The notes beneath the pieces are model-generated. The model was not told the DNA's origin. It saw nothing but the letters and a program-made list of their open reading frames with translations, and did not search any database. A stretch of 64,000 nucleotides of DNA from Gammaproteobacteria bacterium MFB021 (GTDB taxonomy: Bacteria; Pseudomonadota; Gammaproteobacteria; Pseudomonadales; Halomonadaceae). The stretch spans positions 1 to 64,000 of the forward strand of contig JNVT01000026.1 of NCBI GenBank assembly GCA_000737985.1, read 5' to 3'. Positions 40,734 through 49,661 of this stretch are shown in pieces. Position numbers and translations under genes: made by a program. Positions within the stretch are counted from its first letter, which is position 1; the number at the start of each line of letters is the position of its first letter.

Positions 40734-42932
40734 ATGACCGAACCAACGCAAGGCACCATCCCGTCGACGCTGACACTGCAGGTGGAAGGCATGGACTGCG
40801 GCGGCTGCGAGCGCAAGGTAGAGGCCGCTCTGGGCCGCCTGGAGGGCATCGGGGAGGTGTCGGCCAGTTCGGTCACCGGATCGGTGAGGATTCACCCTCA
40901 ACAGGATACGACGCCTTCTCATGAGGCGATCGAGCGGATCCTTAACGAGCTCGGCTACCAGCTTGCCACCGATGATGAGGGAGATGAGGCGGATGCCGCT
41001 CCGGCCTCTTGGTGGCAGACCGCCAAGGGACGCTTGGTGCTCGTCACGGGGGGGCTGCTGGCTCTGGCCTTCGTTCTCCGCCTGGTCTGGCCTAGCCTAG
41101 GCAACTGGCCCTTCGTCGCGGCCACCCTGGTGGGGTTGGTGCCCATTGCACAAGGCGCCTGGGGTGCGCTGAAGATGCGCAACCCCTTCACCATCGAGAT
41201 GCTGATGAGCATCGCCGCCTTGGGGGCCCTGGCCATCAATGCCGCCGCCGAAGCGGCGGTGGTGGTCTTCCTGTTCGCCGTAGGCGAGTTGCTGGAGGGG
41301 GTGGCCGCGTCGAGGGCGCGACGCAGCATCTCGGCCCTGGCGGACCTGACGCCGTCCACGGCGAGGCTGATGGAGGATGGGGATACCCGTGAGGTCTCGG
41401 CCGCCTCGCTCACGCCTGGGCAGCGAGTCCTGGTGCGACCGGGCGACCGCGTGCCCTGCGATGGACGTATTCTGACCGGCGAATCCGACCTGGATGAGTC
41501 ACCGATCAACGGGGAGTCGGTGCCCCGCACGCGGGCGCCGGGGGACGACGTCTTTGCCGGCACGGTCAACCTCGATGCCGCCCTGGAGGTGGAGGTAACC
41601 CGCGGCGCCGAGGACAACACCATCGCACGGGTCATCCGCCTGGTGGAGGAGGCCCAGGCCGCCAAGGCGCCGGTGGCACGTTTCATCGACCGCTTCGCTC
41701 GCTACTACATGCCGGCGGTGGTGGGGCTCGCCCTGCTGATGGCGGTGGTGCCGCCGCTGGTCTCGACCATGGCCTGGTCGGAATCGATCTATCGCGCCCT
41801 GGCCCTGCTGTTGATCGCCTGTCCCTGTGCTCTGGTGATCTCAACCCCCGCGGCGATCGCTGCCGGCCTCTCGGCGGGCGCCCGGCGGGGCCTGCTGATC
41901 AAGGGCGGCGCGGTGCTCGAACAGCTGGGTAAGCTGCGGACGGTGGCGCTGGACAAGACCGGCACCCTCACCGCCGGCACCCCCAAGGTCACCGACGTGG
42001 AGGACTGGGCCACTGGCCAGGGCACGCAAGAGATCCTGAGGCTGGCGGCTGGGATGGAACGTGACTCCAGCCACCCCATCGCCACGGCCATCCTCGCCCA
42101 CGCTGAGCAGTTGGGCCTTTCCCTTCCACTGGCGAGTGAGAGCCGCGCCCTGTCGGGCCGAGGGGTCTCCGGTCGGGTCGAGGGGCGTGAGTTGAGCCTG
42201 ATCACCCCCCGCCACCTGGCAGAGCAGGCCGCCCTCGATCACGATCTGACCGCTCGGATCGCCGAGCTGGAACACGCCGGCAAGACTCTCGCCGTGCTGG
42301 TCGAAGGCGAGCGCCCGCTGGGCCTGATCGCCGTGCGCGATGAACCTCGCGACGATGCCCGGGAGGGGCTGACGGCGCTGTCGCGCCTGGGCGTGCAGGC
42401 GGTGATGCTCAGCGGTGACAATGCGCGTACCGTCGCGGCCATCGGTGACAGCCTGGGCATCGAGGCACATGGCGAGCTGATGCCCGAGGAAAAGGCCCAG
42501 CGCGTTCGTGACTGGCAGGCCGCCGGCCGAGGCCCAGTCGGCAAGGTGGGCGACGGTATCAACGATGCGCCGGCGCTGGCCGCGGCAGAGGTGGGCATCG
42601 CCATGGGCGGCGGCACGGATGTGGCACTGGAAACCGCGGATGCGGCGCTGCTCAAGAACCGCGTCGGCGGCATCGCCGAGCTGATCGCCCTGTCCCGGGC
42701 CACGCTGCGCAACGTCAAGACCAACGTCGCCCTGGCGCTGGGCCTGAAGGCCATCTTCCTGGTGACCACGGCGCTGGGCATCACCGGCATGTGGATCGCG
42801 GTGATGGCGGATACCGGCGCCACCGTGCTGGTGACCCTGAACGCCATGCGGCTGCTGGGCTATCGCTTCTCGCCAGGCAATAATGCCACGACTGGCTCGG
42901 CAAGCCCGCGCTACCAGGAAGCCACGTCATGA
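40734..42932 (+). CDS. Zn(II)/Cd(II)/Pb(II)-translocating P-type ATPase (ZntA/CadA/PbrA)
   Basis: A 732-residue P1B-type ATPase. One N-terminal HMA domain has VEGMDCGGCERKVEAAL (Cys22, Cys25). The ion-path motif is CPCALVISTP (about residue 362), the phosphorylation site DKTGTLTAGTP (about 407) and the hinge GDGINDAPALAAAEVGIAMG (about 604). The last helices carry a conserved Asp in MADTGATVLVTLNAMR, typical of group 2 (Zn/Cd/Pb). The gene is intact, unlike the copper ATPase of the same island. It is followed with a four-base overlap by lspA, an arrangement known from the pbr lead-resistance operon (PbrA-PbrC). Confidence 0.94.
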   Translation: MTEPTQGTIPSTLTLQVEGMDCGGCERKVEAALGRLEGIGEVSASSVTGSVRIHPQQDTTPSHEAIERILNELGYQLATDDEGDEADAAPASWWQTAKGRLVLVTGGLLALAFVLRLVWPSLGNWPFVAATLVGLVPIAQGAWGALKMRNPFTIEMLMSIAALGALAINAAAEAAVVVFLFAVGELLEGVAASRARRSISALADLTPSTARLMEDGDTREVSAASLTPGQRVLVRPGDRVPCDGRILTGESDLDESPINGESVPRTRAPGDDVFAGTVNLDAALEVEVTRGAEDNTIARVIRLVEEAQAAKAPVARFIDRFARYYMPAVVGLALLMAVVPPLVSTMAWSESIYRALALLLIACPCALVISTPAAIAAGLSAGARRGLLIKGGAVLEQLGKLRTVALDKTGTLTAGTPKVTDVEDWATGQGTQEILRLAAGMERDSSHPIATAILAHAEQLGLSLPLASESRALSGRGVSGRVEGRELSLITPRHLAEQAALDHDLTARIAELEHAGKTLAVLVEGERPLGLIAVRDEPRDDAREGLTALSRLGVQAVMLSGDNARTVAAIGDSLGIEAHGELMPEEKAQRVRDWQAAGRGPVGKVGDGINDAPALAAAEVGIAMGGGTDVALETADAALLKNRVGGIAELIALSRATLRNVKTNVALALGLKAIFLVTTALGITGMWIAVMADTGATVLVTLNAMRLLGYRFSPGNNATTGSASPRYQEATS

Positions 42933-43432
42933 GGACAGAGCGGATACCGACAGTGCCGCGCCGCTGGTACTGGTTGGCATTGGCCGTTATGGTCGGCCTG
43001 GCCGACCAGGCCATCAAGGGGCTGGTGCAGGCGCTGATGCCGTATGGCCAGACCATCCCGCTAGCCCCGTTCTTCAATTGGGGCCACTGGTGGAACACGG
43101 GAGCGGCCTTCAGCTTCCTCGCCGATGCAGGCGGCTGGCAGCGCTATCTCTTCTTGGGCCTGACAGGGATGGTGACTATTGTCCTGACGATCCTGCTGTG
43201 CAGGCCCAGGCCCCGTCTGGAGGCGCTGGGGTACAGCTTGATGCTGGGTGGCGCGCTGGGCAATGGCATCGACCGCCTGGTACGAGGGTATGTCGTAGAC
43301 TACCTGGACGTCTACTGGCATGAGTGGCACTGGCCCGCCTTCAACCTGGCGGATATCGCCCTGTTCCTGGGTGTCATCGCCTTTGCGATTGCGGCCTTAC
43401 GTGAGCGTCCCTCCCCCAGAGCGTCTGAGTAA
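42929..43432 (+). CDS. lspA: Lipoprotein signal peptidase II, island copy
   Basis: A 167-residue inner-membrane aspartic protease with four helices. Family blocks: GLADQAIKGLVQALMPYGQT with the first Asp region, FFNWGHWWNTGAAFSFLAD (N-x2-[AG]-AF), GALGNGIDRLVRGYVVDYLD with one catalytic Asp, and FNLADIALFLGV with the other. It overlaps the P-type ATPase gene (ATGA). The homologue PbrC in lead-resistance operons supports a metal-linked role. With Lgt (26983) and Lnt (next gene) it makes a full maturation set. Confidence 0.93.
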   Translation: MRTERIPTVPRRWYWLALAVMVGLADQAIKGLVQALMPYGQTIPLAPFFNWGHWWNTGAAFSFLADAGGWQRYLFLGLTGMVTIVLTILLCRPRPRLEALGYSLMLGGALGNGIDRLVRGYVVDYLDVYWHEWHWPAFNLADIALFLGVIAFAIAALRERPSPRASE

Positions 43433-43436
43433 CGGC

Positions 43437-44939
43437 ATGGATGCAGAGAACCTGCCAGTCCGGTACATGACGCTTGCCGGCCGGATCTCTCCGGCCCTCG
43501 GCTGTTTCCTGGCCCTGACCGCCGGGGGACTGACCACTCTCAGCGCCGCGCCCTTTGCGCTGTGGTGGCTGGGCCCGGTGGCGGTGGCACTGGTCTATTC
43601 CGGCATCCATGTCCTGACACCCGCTCAGGCCGGCCTCCGCGGCTGGTGCTATGGGGTGGGCCTGTTCGGCTCCGGTGCCTCCTGGGTCTTCGTCGCGATC
43701 CACGACTACGGCTATACGGGGGCGCCCCTGGCGCTCTTCCTCACCGGCCTGTTCGTGGCCAGCCTGGCGCTGTTCTTCGCCGTCCCCTTCTGGCTCTATC
43801 GCCGCGTCACGGGCCCACGCCTGGCCTTCCTCAGCTTCGCCGGCATCTGGGTACTCAGCGAGTGGCTGCGCACCTGGCTGTTTACCGGGTTTCCCTGGCT
43901 GCTGCTGGGCACGTCCCAGGTAGACTCGCCGCTGGCGGCCTGGGCCCCGGTGGGCGGGGTCTATCTGCTGTCGCTGATCACCGCCCTGACCGGCACCCTG
44001 GGCGTGGAACTGCTGAGACGACGCTGGTGGGCCGCGGCGCCCATCGCTGTTCTCTGGCTAGCCCCGATGGCCTTGCCGACCCAGTGGACCTTCCCGGCCG
44101 GCGAGCCGCTGCGGGTCGCCCTGCTGCAGGGCAACCTGGATCAGGCGATCAAGTGGACTCCCGAGGGGCAGCGCGAGGCGGCCAGTATCTATACGGCGTT
44201 GACCCTTGCACAGTCCAACGACTTCGACCTGGTTGTCTGGCCCGAGGCGGCCCTGCCGATGCTCGAGGAGGAGGCCCGGCCAATACTGGAGCGGGTGCAG
44301 TCCAACCTCGCCCCCGACACCGCCTTGCTCACCGGCATCCTGCAGCGCGACGGCGGCGACTACTACAACGGCGTGATCGGCCTGGGTAACGCCGAGGGAA
44401 AGTACCGTAAGGCGCGCCTGGTGCCCTTCGGCGAGTACCTGCCGTTGGAGAGCCTGCTCGCCGGCACCATCGCCTTCTTCGACCTGCCCATGCCCACCAT
44501 GACGCCTGGCACCGACGATCAGGAACCGCTGCGCGCCGCCGGAACCACCATCGGTAACGCCATCTGCTACGAGATCATCTATGCCGACCGGGTGGCCGAG
44601 CAGGCGCGCGACGCCGAGCTGCTGCTGACGGTCTCCAACGACACCTGGTTCGGACGCTCCATCGGCCCCCTGCAGCATCTGCAGATGGCCCGCCTGCGCG
44701 CCCTGGAGAACGGCCGCTATCTGATCCGCGCCACCAGCAACGGGGTGACCGCCATCGTCGATACTCAGGGCCGTGTCACGGCCCGCGCACCACAGTTCCT
44801 GGCGACGAGCCTCCGCGGCGAGGCGCTGCCCATGGTGGGGAACACACCGTTCACACGTACCGGTAGCTGGCCGACCTGGGTGTTGGCCGCCTTACTGGTG
44901 CTGCTTGGATGGAAACTCAACACACGTCGGTCTGGATGA
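43437..44939 (+). CDS. lnt: Apolipoprotein N-acyltransferase, island copy
   Basis: A 500-residue protein, the third and last enzyme of lipoprotein maturation. The N-terminal half contains about six helices. The C-terminal nitrilase-like domain has the catalytic triad Glu in VVWPEAALPML, Lys in YRKARLVPFGEYLP and Cys in IGNAICYEIIYADR, plus LTVSNDTWFGRSIGP with the conserved W-F-G. The ATG at 43437 is five bases after the lspA stop. Length matches E. coli Lnt (512). Confidence 0.93.
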   Translation: MDAENLPVRYMTLAGRISPALGCFLALTAGGLTTLSAAPFALWWLGPVAVALVYSGIHVLTPAQAGLRGWCYGVGLFGSGASWVFVAIHDYGYTGAPLALFLTGLFVASLALFFAVPFWLYRRVTGPRLAFLSFAGIWVLSEWLRTWLFTGFPWLLLGTSQVDSPLAAWAPVGGVYLLSLITALTGTLGVELLRRRWWAAAPIAVLWLAPMALPTQWTFPAGEPLRVALLQGNLDQAIKWTPEGQREAASIYTALTLAQSNDFDLVVWPEAALPMLEEEARPILERVQSNLAPDTALLTGILQRDGGDYYNGVIGLGNAEGKYRKARLVPFGEYLPLESLLAGTIAFFDLPMPTMTPGTDDQEPLRAAGTTIGNAICYEIIYADRVAEQARDAELLLTVSNDTWFGRSIGPLQHLQMARLRALENGRYLIRATSNGVTAIVDTQGRVTARAPQFLATSLRGEALPMVGNTPFTRTGSWPTWVLAALLVLLGWKLNTRRSG

Positions 44940-44968
44940 TAATAGTCCAGTCGAAAAGGGAGAGAATA

Positions 44969-46036
44969 ATGGCTTTATCGGAACGTCACTCTAGTACAGC
45001 GAGGAAAGGTCCATGGTGGCAGCTCCGAGCACGCTCAGTGGTGGGGGTGCTGGTCGGTTGGCTGGCACTCATTAGCGTTGCTCAGGCCGAAGAGGAGAAC
45101 GAGTGGCCCCGCGGCCACTATCCGCTGCCTGAGGAAGGCAATGTGATCGGCGACACCTACCGCATAACGGTGGATGATCGAGGAGATACCCTGCTCGATA
45201 TCGCCAGGCGACACAACCTGGGGTACAGGGAGATCGTGCGAGCCAATCCGGATGTGAGTCTCTGGATTCCCGGCGAGGGTACCGAGGTGACCATACCCGG
45301 GCGCTTCATCCTGCCCGATGCTGAGCGCACCGGGATCGTCATCAACATCGCCGAGCTGCGCCTCTACTACTATCCGGAGGTTGACGATGGTGAAACGCCA
45401 CGCGTTGAGACCTATCCCATCGGCATCGGTCGTGAAGGCTTCGGTACCCCCCTCGGTGTCACCGAAACCACCATGAATATCGAGAACCCTGCCTGGTACC
45501 CACCCGAGTCGGTCCAGCGTGAAGCCAGGGCACGCGGTGAGAAGGCGCCCAGCGTGGTGCCTCCGGGTCCGGATAATCCACTGGGGGATCATGCCATTAT
45601 CCTGGGTTTCGACGGTTACTTGATTCATGGCACCAACCAGCCGGATGGTATCGGCATGCGTGCCAGCCGTGGCTGTATTCGCATGTTCCCTGAGGACATC
45701 GAGTCGATTTTCGACCGCGTGCCACCGAACACCCAGGTCCAAATCGTCAACCAACCCATCAAGATCGGCTGGGAGGAAGAGCAGCCGCTGGTTCAGGCAT
45801 TCCCGCCGCTGGAAGAAGAAGGGCACAGCATGTCCGCGTTGGAAGACACCGTCACACGCCTCAACCAACGCGGTGTCGAGGGCTTGAGCTTCGATGATGG
45901 ACAGCTTCGCGGCCTATTGGATGACCCCAGCGGTCGCATGGTGTCCCTGAACCCCAAGCCGGCGCCGGAACCGGATAGAAAGCACGACACTGGCTACAAG
46001 GGTATCTACGCAGAAATCGCGCTGCGTAGGCCATGA
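44969..46036 (+). CDS. L,D-transpeptidase (YkuD/ErfK type) with LysM-like domain
   Basis: A 355-residue periplasmic protein. A signal peptide (VVGVLVGWLALISVAQA) is followed by a LysM-like part (GDTLLDIARRHNLGYREIVRAN) and the YkuD catalytic domain with HGTNQPDGIGMRASRGCIRM, containing the catalytic His and Cys. These enzymes cross-link peptidoglycan or attach Braun lipoprotein to it. Attachment of lipoprotein fits the preceding lipoprotein-maturation genes. The start at 44969 is 29 bases after lnt, with AAGGGAGAG as ribosome site. Confidence 0.9.
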   Translation: MALSERHSSTARKGPWWQLRARSVVGVLVGWLALISVAQAEEENEWPRGHYPLPEEGNVIGDTYRITVDDRGDTLLDIARRHNLGYREIVRANPDVSLWIPGEGTEVTIPGRFILPDAERTGIVINIAELRLYYYPEVDDGETPRVETYPIGIGREGFGTPLGVTETTMNIENPAWYPPESVQREARARGEKAPSVVPPGPDNPLGDHAIILGFDGYLIHGTNQPDGIGMRASRGCIRMFPEDIESIFDRVPPNTQVQIVNQPIKIGWEEEQPLVQAFPPLEEEGHSMSALEDTVTRLNQRGVEGLSFDDGQLRGLLDDPSGRMVSLNPKPAPEPDRKHDTGYKGIYAEIALRRP

Positions 46037-46349
46037 CGACGACATGGCGAGTCTTGTCAGTCTCGTGAGCTGACTCGGTCGTGGCTTATCCAAGGTCTAT
46101 CGCCCTCTGCATGGCCACTGGCGGTGCGTTGGGGCTCGGCCTTCCTCGCCTACCAGGCACCGAGCTGCGGGCTCTGGCTTTGCCTGCGTTTATAGGCCCA
46201 CCTTGCCGCATGGTGCGGCGGGCTCCTAAGCTCACCATTGGCGTGCCGATTCTGGGGAGGGAAGGGCTATCGAGCTCGACGTCGCTCTGGGCTACCTGCT
46301 GCCGTGGGAGTTCTCACTGACCTGGTCGGCGAGCTGCCTGCTGGCCATC

Positions 46350-47123
46350 GTGCTCTACCTGCGAGGCCTGCGGCAGCGCAGACGGCGCGGCGAGGCCACC
46401 GGCGCGGGCCGAATCCTGGCCTACCTGCTGGGTGTCGCCACCATCTATGGCGTCACCCAGACTCATTACGACTACCTCGCCCAGTACATGTTCTTTACCC
46501 ATCGGGCCCAGCACCTGGTGCTGCATCACGCCGGCCCCCTCCTGATCGCCCTGGCCGCCCCCTTGCCGGTACTGGCAGACGGCTTGCCGACTCGAATCAG
46601 ACCCTTCCCCGGGTGGAGCCTGGCCGCGCGCCTGCTGCGTCCTGTTTATCGGACTCTGCAGCATCCACTGATCGCCCCCCTACTGTTCGTCGGGCTGATC
46701 TATTTCTGGCTGATTCCCGAGATCCACTTCGACGCCATGCTCAGCGCTGATCTCTATCAGGTGATGAACTGGAGCATGGCGCTGGATGGGTTGCTGTTCT
46801 GGTGGCTGATCCTGGATCGCCGCTCGCCGCAACAAGGCGGTCTCGGCTATGGCAAGCGTGTCGCCATCCTGTTGGCGGTGATCCCCCCGCAAATTCTCCT
46901 GGGCGCCTATATCACCTTCAGTCGCGACGTGATCTTCGATGTCTACGAGGTTTGCGGTCGCGCCTGGCCGCTGGATCCTCTGACTGACCAACTCCTCGGC
47001 GGCCTGCTGACCTGGATTCCCGCCTCGATGATGAGTGCCATTGGGGTTCTGATCATTCTCAGCTTTCTGTTCCGTGACGCCCGCAAGGAGGATGCCGCTG
47101 ATGTCTCTCACGCCACACGCTAG
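46350..47123 (+). CDS. Cytochrome c oxidase assembly factor CtaG (caa3 type), start codon unclear
   Basis: A polytopic membrane protein of the CtaG/DUF1404 family, 257 residues from the GTG at 46350. Typical features are FFTHRAQHLVLHHAGPLLIALAAP, HPLIAPLLFVG and YDYLAQYMF, with His/Met residues for copper. Coding similarity clearly extends upstream in the same frame (ELDVALGYLLPWEFSLTWS), back to about 46269. There is a GGGAGGG ribosome site at 46255-46263, but the next codon at the right distance is ATC (46269), not ATG, GTG or TTG. Either a rare ATC start is used or the gene is damaged and truncated. It is followed with overlap by the PCu(A)C gene. Confidence 0.82.
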   Translation: MLYLRGLRQRRRRGEATGAGRILAYLLGVATIYGVTQTHYDYLAQYMFFTHRAQHLVLHHAGPLLIALAAPLPVLADGLPTRIRPFPGWSLAARLLRPVYRTLQHPLIAPLLFVGLIYFWLIPEIHFDAMLSADLYQVMNWSMALDGLLFWWLILDRRSPQQGGLGYGKRVAILLAVIPPQILLGAYITFSRDVIFDVYEVCGRAWPLDPLTDQLLGGLLTWIPASMMSAIGVLIILSFLFRDARKEDAADVSHATR

Positions 47124-47565
47124 TCTGCCGCGCCTGGCGAAACGCTGGTGCTGGGCCTTCCTGCTGCTGATCGCGACGCCCGGCACGGTGGCTGCTGCCG
47201 AACTGCAGGTCAGCGAGGCGCGTCTTCGGCTTCTGCCCGGGGACCTGCCCGCGGCAGGCTATTTCACCCTCACGAATACCAGTGAGAAGGGCGTCACCCT
47301 GACAGGAGCGGATAGCCCCGCTTTCGGCAATGTCACCATGCATCGCACTGTCAATCAGGATGGCATCACCAGTATGCAACCCGTCGCCCAATTAGAACTG
47401 GCAGCGGGGGAGCAGATCGAGTTCGCACCGGGGGGCTATCATCTCATGCTCATGAAACGGACTCGCCCCCTCGTTGTTAGTGACGACATCGAGGTGAACC
47501 TTCATTTCGCCGGCGAGCAGCGACAGCGTGTCACCTTCCGCGCCGTGGCGCCGACAGCACAGTAG
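47101..47565 (+). CDS. Periplasmic copper chaperone PCu(A)C
   Basis: A 154-residue exported protein. The signal peptide ends near GTVAAAE. The Cu(I)-binding pattern is H-(M)x10M-x21-H-x-M: seen here in VTMHRTVNQDGITSM and FAPGGYHLMLM. The chaperone hands copper to SCO or the CuA centre of oxidases. The ATG at 47101 is 11 bases after AAGGAGG; a nearer ATG at 47092 is too close to the ribosome site. It overlaps the CtaG gene by 23 bases and is followed by SCO after 10. Confidence 0.9.
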   Translation: MSLTPHASLPRLAKRWCWAFLLLIATPGTVAAAELQVSEARLRLLPGDLPAAGYFTLTNTSEKGVTLTGADSPAFGNVTMHRTVNQDGITSMQPVAQLELAAGEQIEFAPGGYHLMLMKRTRPLVVSDDIEVNLHFAGEQRQRVTFRAVAPTAQ

Positions 47566-47575
47566 GGGGAGCAGG

Positions 47576-48154
47576 ATGCACCGATGGATCATGGCACTAT
47601 TCGTGACCCTATGGCTTGCGGGCTGCAGCGAGCCGCCTTGGCAGACCAAGGATATCTCGGGGCTCATGCCTCCCCTGGCGTTCGAGCTTGTCGACGAGAA
47701 CGGCAAAGACGTCAACGCCGATCAGTTCCTCGGCAAGAGCACACTGCTGTTCTTCGGCTTCACTCACTGCCCCGATGTCTGTCCCACCACCCTCGCGCGC
47801 CTCGACGCCGCCACCCAACGCATGGGTGAGGCGGCGCGCGACGACATTCAGGTGCTCTTCGTCTCGGTCGACCCTCGTCGCGATGACGCCGAGACGTTGC
47901 GAGAGTACACGGATGCCTTCGGCCCCCAGTTCATCGGCCTCACGGGGGATAAAGCGGCCCTCGATGAACTGACACGCCGCTATCGGGTGACCTACGGGTA
48001 TGGCGAAGAGGACAGCGAAGGCAACTATGATGTGTCGCACTCCAGCGCTGTTTTCGCCTTCAATGATCAGGGAGAGGCGCGCCTGCTGATCCGCGACAGC
48101 GATCCTATGGAGGCCGTGGTTGCCGACCTCGAAAGGCTTGCCAGCGGTGCCTGA
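47576..48154 (+). CDS. SCO1/SenC family copper chaperone, second copy, lipoprotein
   Basis: A 192-residue thioredoxin-fold copper chaperone. The N-terminus is a lipoprotein signal (LFVTLWLAGC, lipobox Cys at residue 17). The copper site is FGFTHCPDVCPTT and the distal His is in VSHSSAVFAF. It is the final gene of the CtaG-PCu(A)C-SCO run, which would assemble the CuA site of cytochrome oxidase. As a lipoprotein it is a direct client for the island Lgt/LspA/Lnt enzymes. Confidence 0.92.
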   Translation: MHRWIMALFVTLWLAGCSEPPWQTKDISGLMPPLAFELVDENGKDVNADQFLGKSTLLFFGFTHCPDVCPTTLARLDAATQRMGEAARDDIQVLFVSVDPRRDDAETLREYTDAFGPQFIGLTGDKAALDELTRRYRVTYGYGEEDSEGNYDVSHSSAVFAFNDQGEARLLIRDSDPMEAVVADLERLASGA

Positions 48155-48327
48155 GTAGTCACTGTCCATCGCCCCTATCTTCCGTAGAGGATCGGTACGG
48201 TTCAGGGGGCTGCCGAGGGGGGCTTGGCTAGGAGTACGGTGCAAGGTTCGTCGTTGCGCCTTGAGGCAGCCGAACACGACGTTCGATCACATTTTACTCC
48301 TGGAAATTGGATGGGGAGCTGCAAGGG

Positions 48328-48904
48328 CTATGTGTGAGAGGGCTCCGGGATCAACTTGCCTGGCACCCATCTCAGGTACACCACCATGCCGAACAGCTCG
48401 ACCAGCGACTGGAAGACGATGACCACCACGGCGGCTTGCCAGGCATCGGGCAGCGTCAGGGCGATGGGTAGCACCACGAAGGAGTTGCGTGTGCCGAAGC
48501 TGAAGGTCAGAGTCCTGGCTGATGGCGCGGAGAGCCGGAAGAGCCTGCCGAGGGTCTTGCCCAGGATGGCGGCAAAGGCCAGGTAGGCGACGAAGATCGG
48601 CAGCACTTGCAGCAAGACCCCGCCGAGGCCGGCCACGGTCGTCACCTGGGAGGCCGCGATGACAAAGACCACCAGTGCCAGCAGGGGTACGGGCAGTAGG
48701 CCCAGGCCATGAACCCACCGTCTGGCATTGAGGTGACGCTCGGCCAGCCGCTCGGTCACCCAGGCCAGGGCCAAGGGGGTGAGAATCAATCCCGCGAAGG
48801 CGCTGAGGAGGTGGGTGCTGATCGCTGCCTGGAACCACTCCGCGCCCAGAAAGAGCCAGAGATAGACCGGTAAAGCCAGCAACTGCACGAGCAACAGCGC
48901 CGAC
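48328..48904 (-). pseudogene. C-terminal half of an ACR3/bile-acid-sodium-symporter type arsenite exporter
   Basis: The minus-strand frame encodes about 190 residues of hydrophobic helices with GTRNSFVVLPIALTLPD, a C-terminal-half signature of the arsenite permease family (ACR3-like). Full-length proteins have about 330-350 residues. The N-terminal half with the first five helices is missing, and the frame runs directly into a merR fragment at 48905. The 195-residue frame has no good start, so it is probably non-functional. Confidence 0.65.
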
Positions 48905-49162
48905 GTGGCGCGCATGAAATTCGTGAAAGCGGTGCAGCGGCTGGGATTCAGCCTGGACGAGATCGGGCAGCTACTGGCTCTGGAGGATGGTGCTCATTGC
49001 AGCGAGGCGGCGGAACTAGCGTCACAGCGACTTGACGACGTGCGCGCCAGGCTGGCTGATCTGACCCGCATCGAGGCGGCCTTATCCCGGCTGGTCGATG
49101 AATGCCATGTGCATCAAAGAAAGGTGTCGTGCCCGTTGATCGCTGCCCTGCATGACTGGTAG
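48905..49162 (+). pseudogene. C-terminal fragment of a mercury-type MerR regulator
   Basis: The frame reads [32 protein letters not shown]-type sequence (written in parts: [15 protein letters not shown], then [14 protein letters not shown]), then [20 protein letters not shown]. The Cys residues at ahC, eC and sC are the three mercury ligands of MerR. The DNA-binding N-terminal 55-60 residues are missing. No other mer genes are present. Confidence 0.75.
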
Positions 49163-49661
49163 GTCATGACGGGGCTCGTCAATGTGGTGCTGCCAGCTTC
49201 TGGCATTCCATGCAGCCATCTGTTGAAACTGACAGTCTCGAAGAACTCCGACATGCGGTGCAGCGAAGACCTTGACAGCTGTTGGCGGCCAGCCGGTCGT
49301 CCATGATGGAGTTGATACGGCTGTTGGGTGGAAATTTCATGCGTGGCCGCCGTGGTCAGTGGGCTGTGGGTAGAGACGGCGACGTTATCGCGCCATGCCG
49401 CTCTGTGCGGCGTTTATGCCGCTACCTGATGATTTCGTATCTCACGGTATAAAAGCGGCCCGGGGCCGCTGTGCGCCATTTGTAAGGCAGGGGGTGGTGA
49501 TCGAGACGACAAGTCGCCTCTACTGTCTCGGCCATGTAGCCGCCTGGCTTAAGAAGCCTGAGGTATCACAGCTAACGAGGGGGATCGGGAAGAGCGGATG
49601 TCAGAGGTCCGTGTGATAGGCTTTGCGAGATATTCGATGGCGAAAAGGCACGAGGTAGGGA
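49163..49661. other. Intergenic region between metal cargo and replication module
   Basis: About 500 bases. No conserved frame; a 73-codon frame at 49395-49616 has no recognisable feature. The region marks the change from GC-rich cargo to a lower-GC gene. Rearrangement scars are likely here, but no IS end was identified. Confidence 0.35.

Noticed and set aside
49395-49616. 73-codon frame between the merR fragment and the primase-like gene
   Set aside because: No ribosome site and no recognisable domain.
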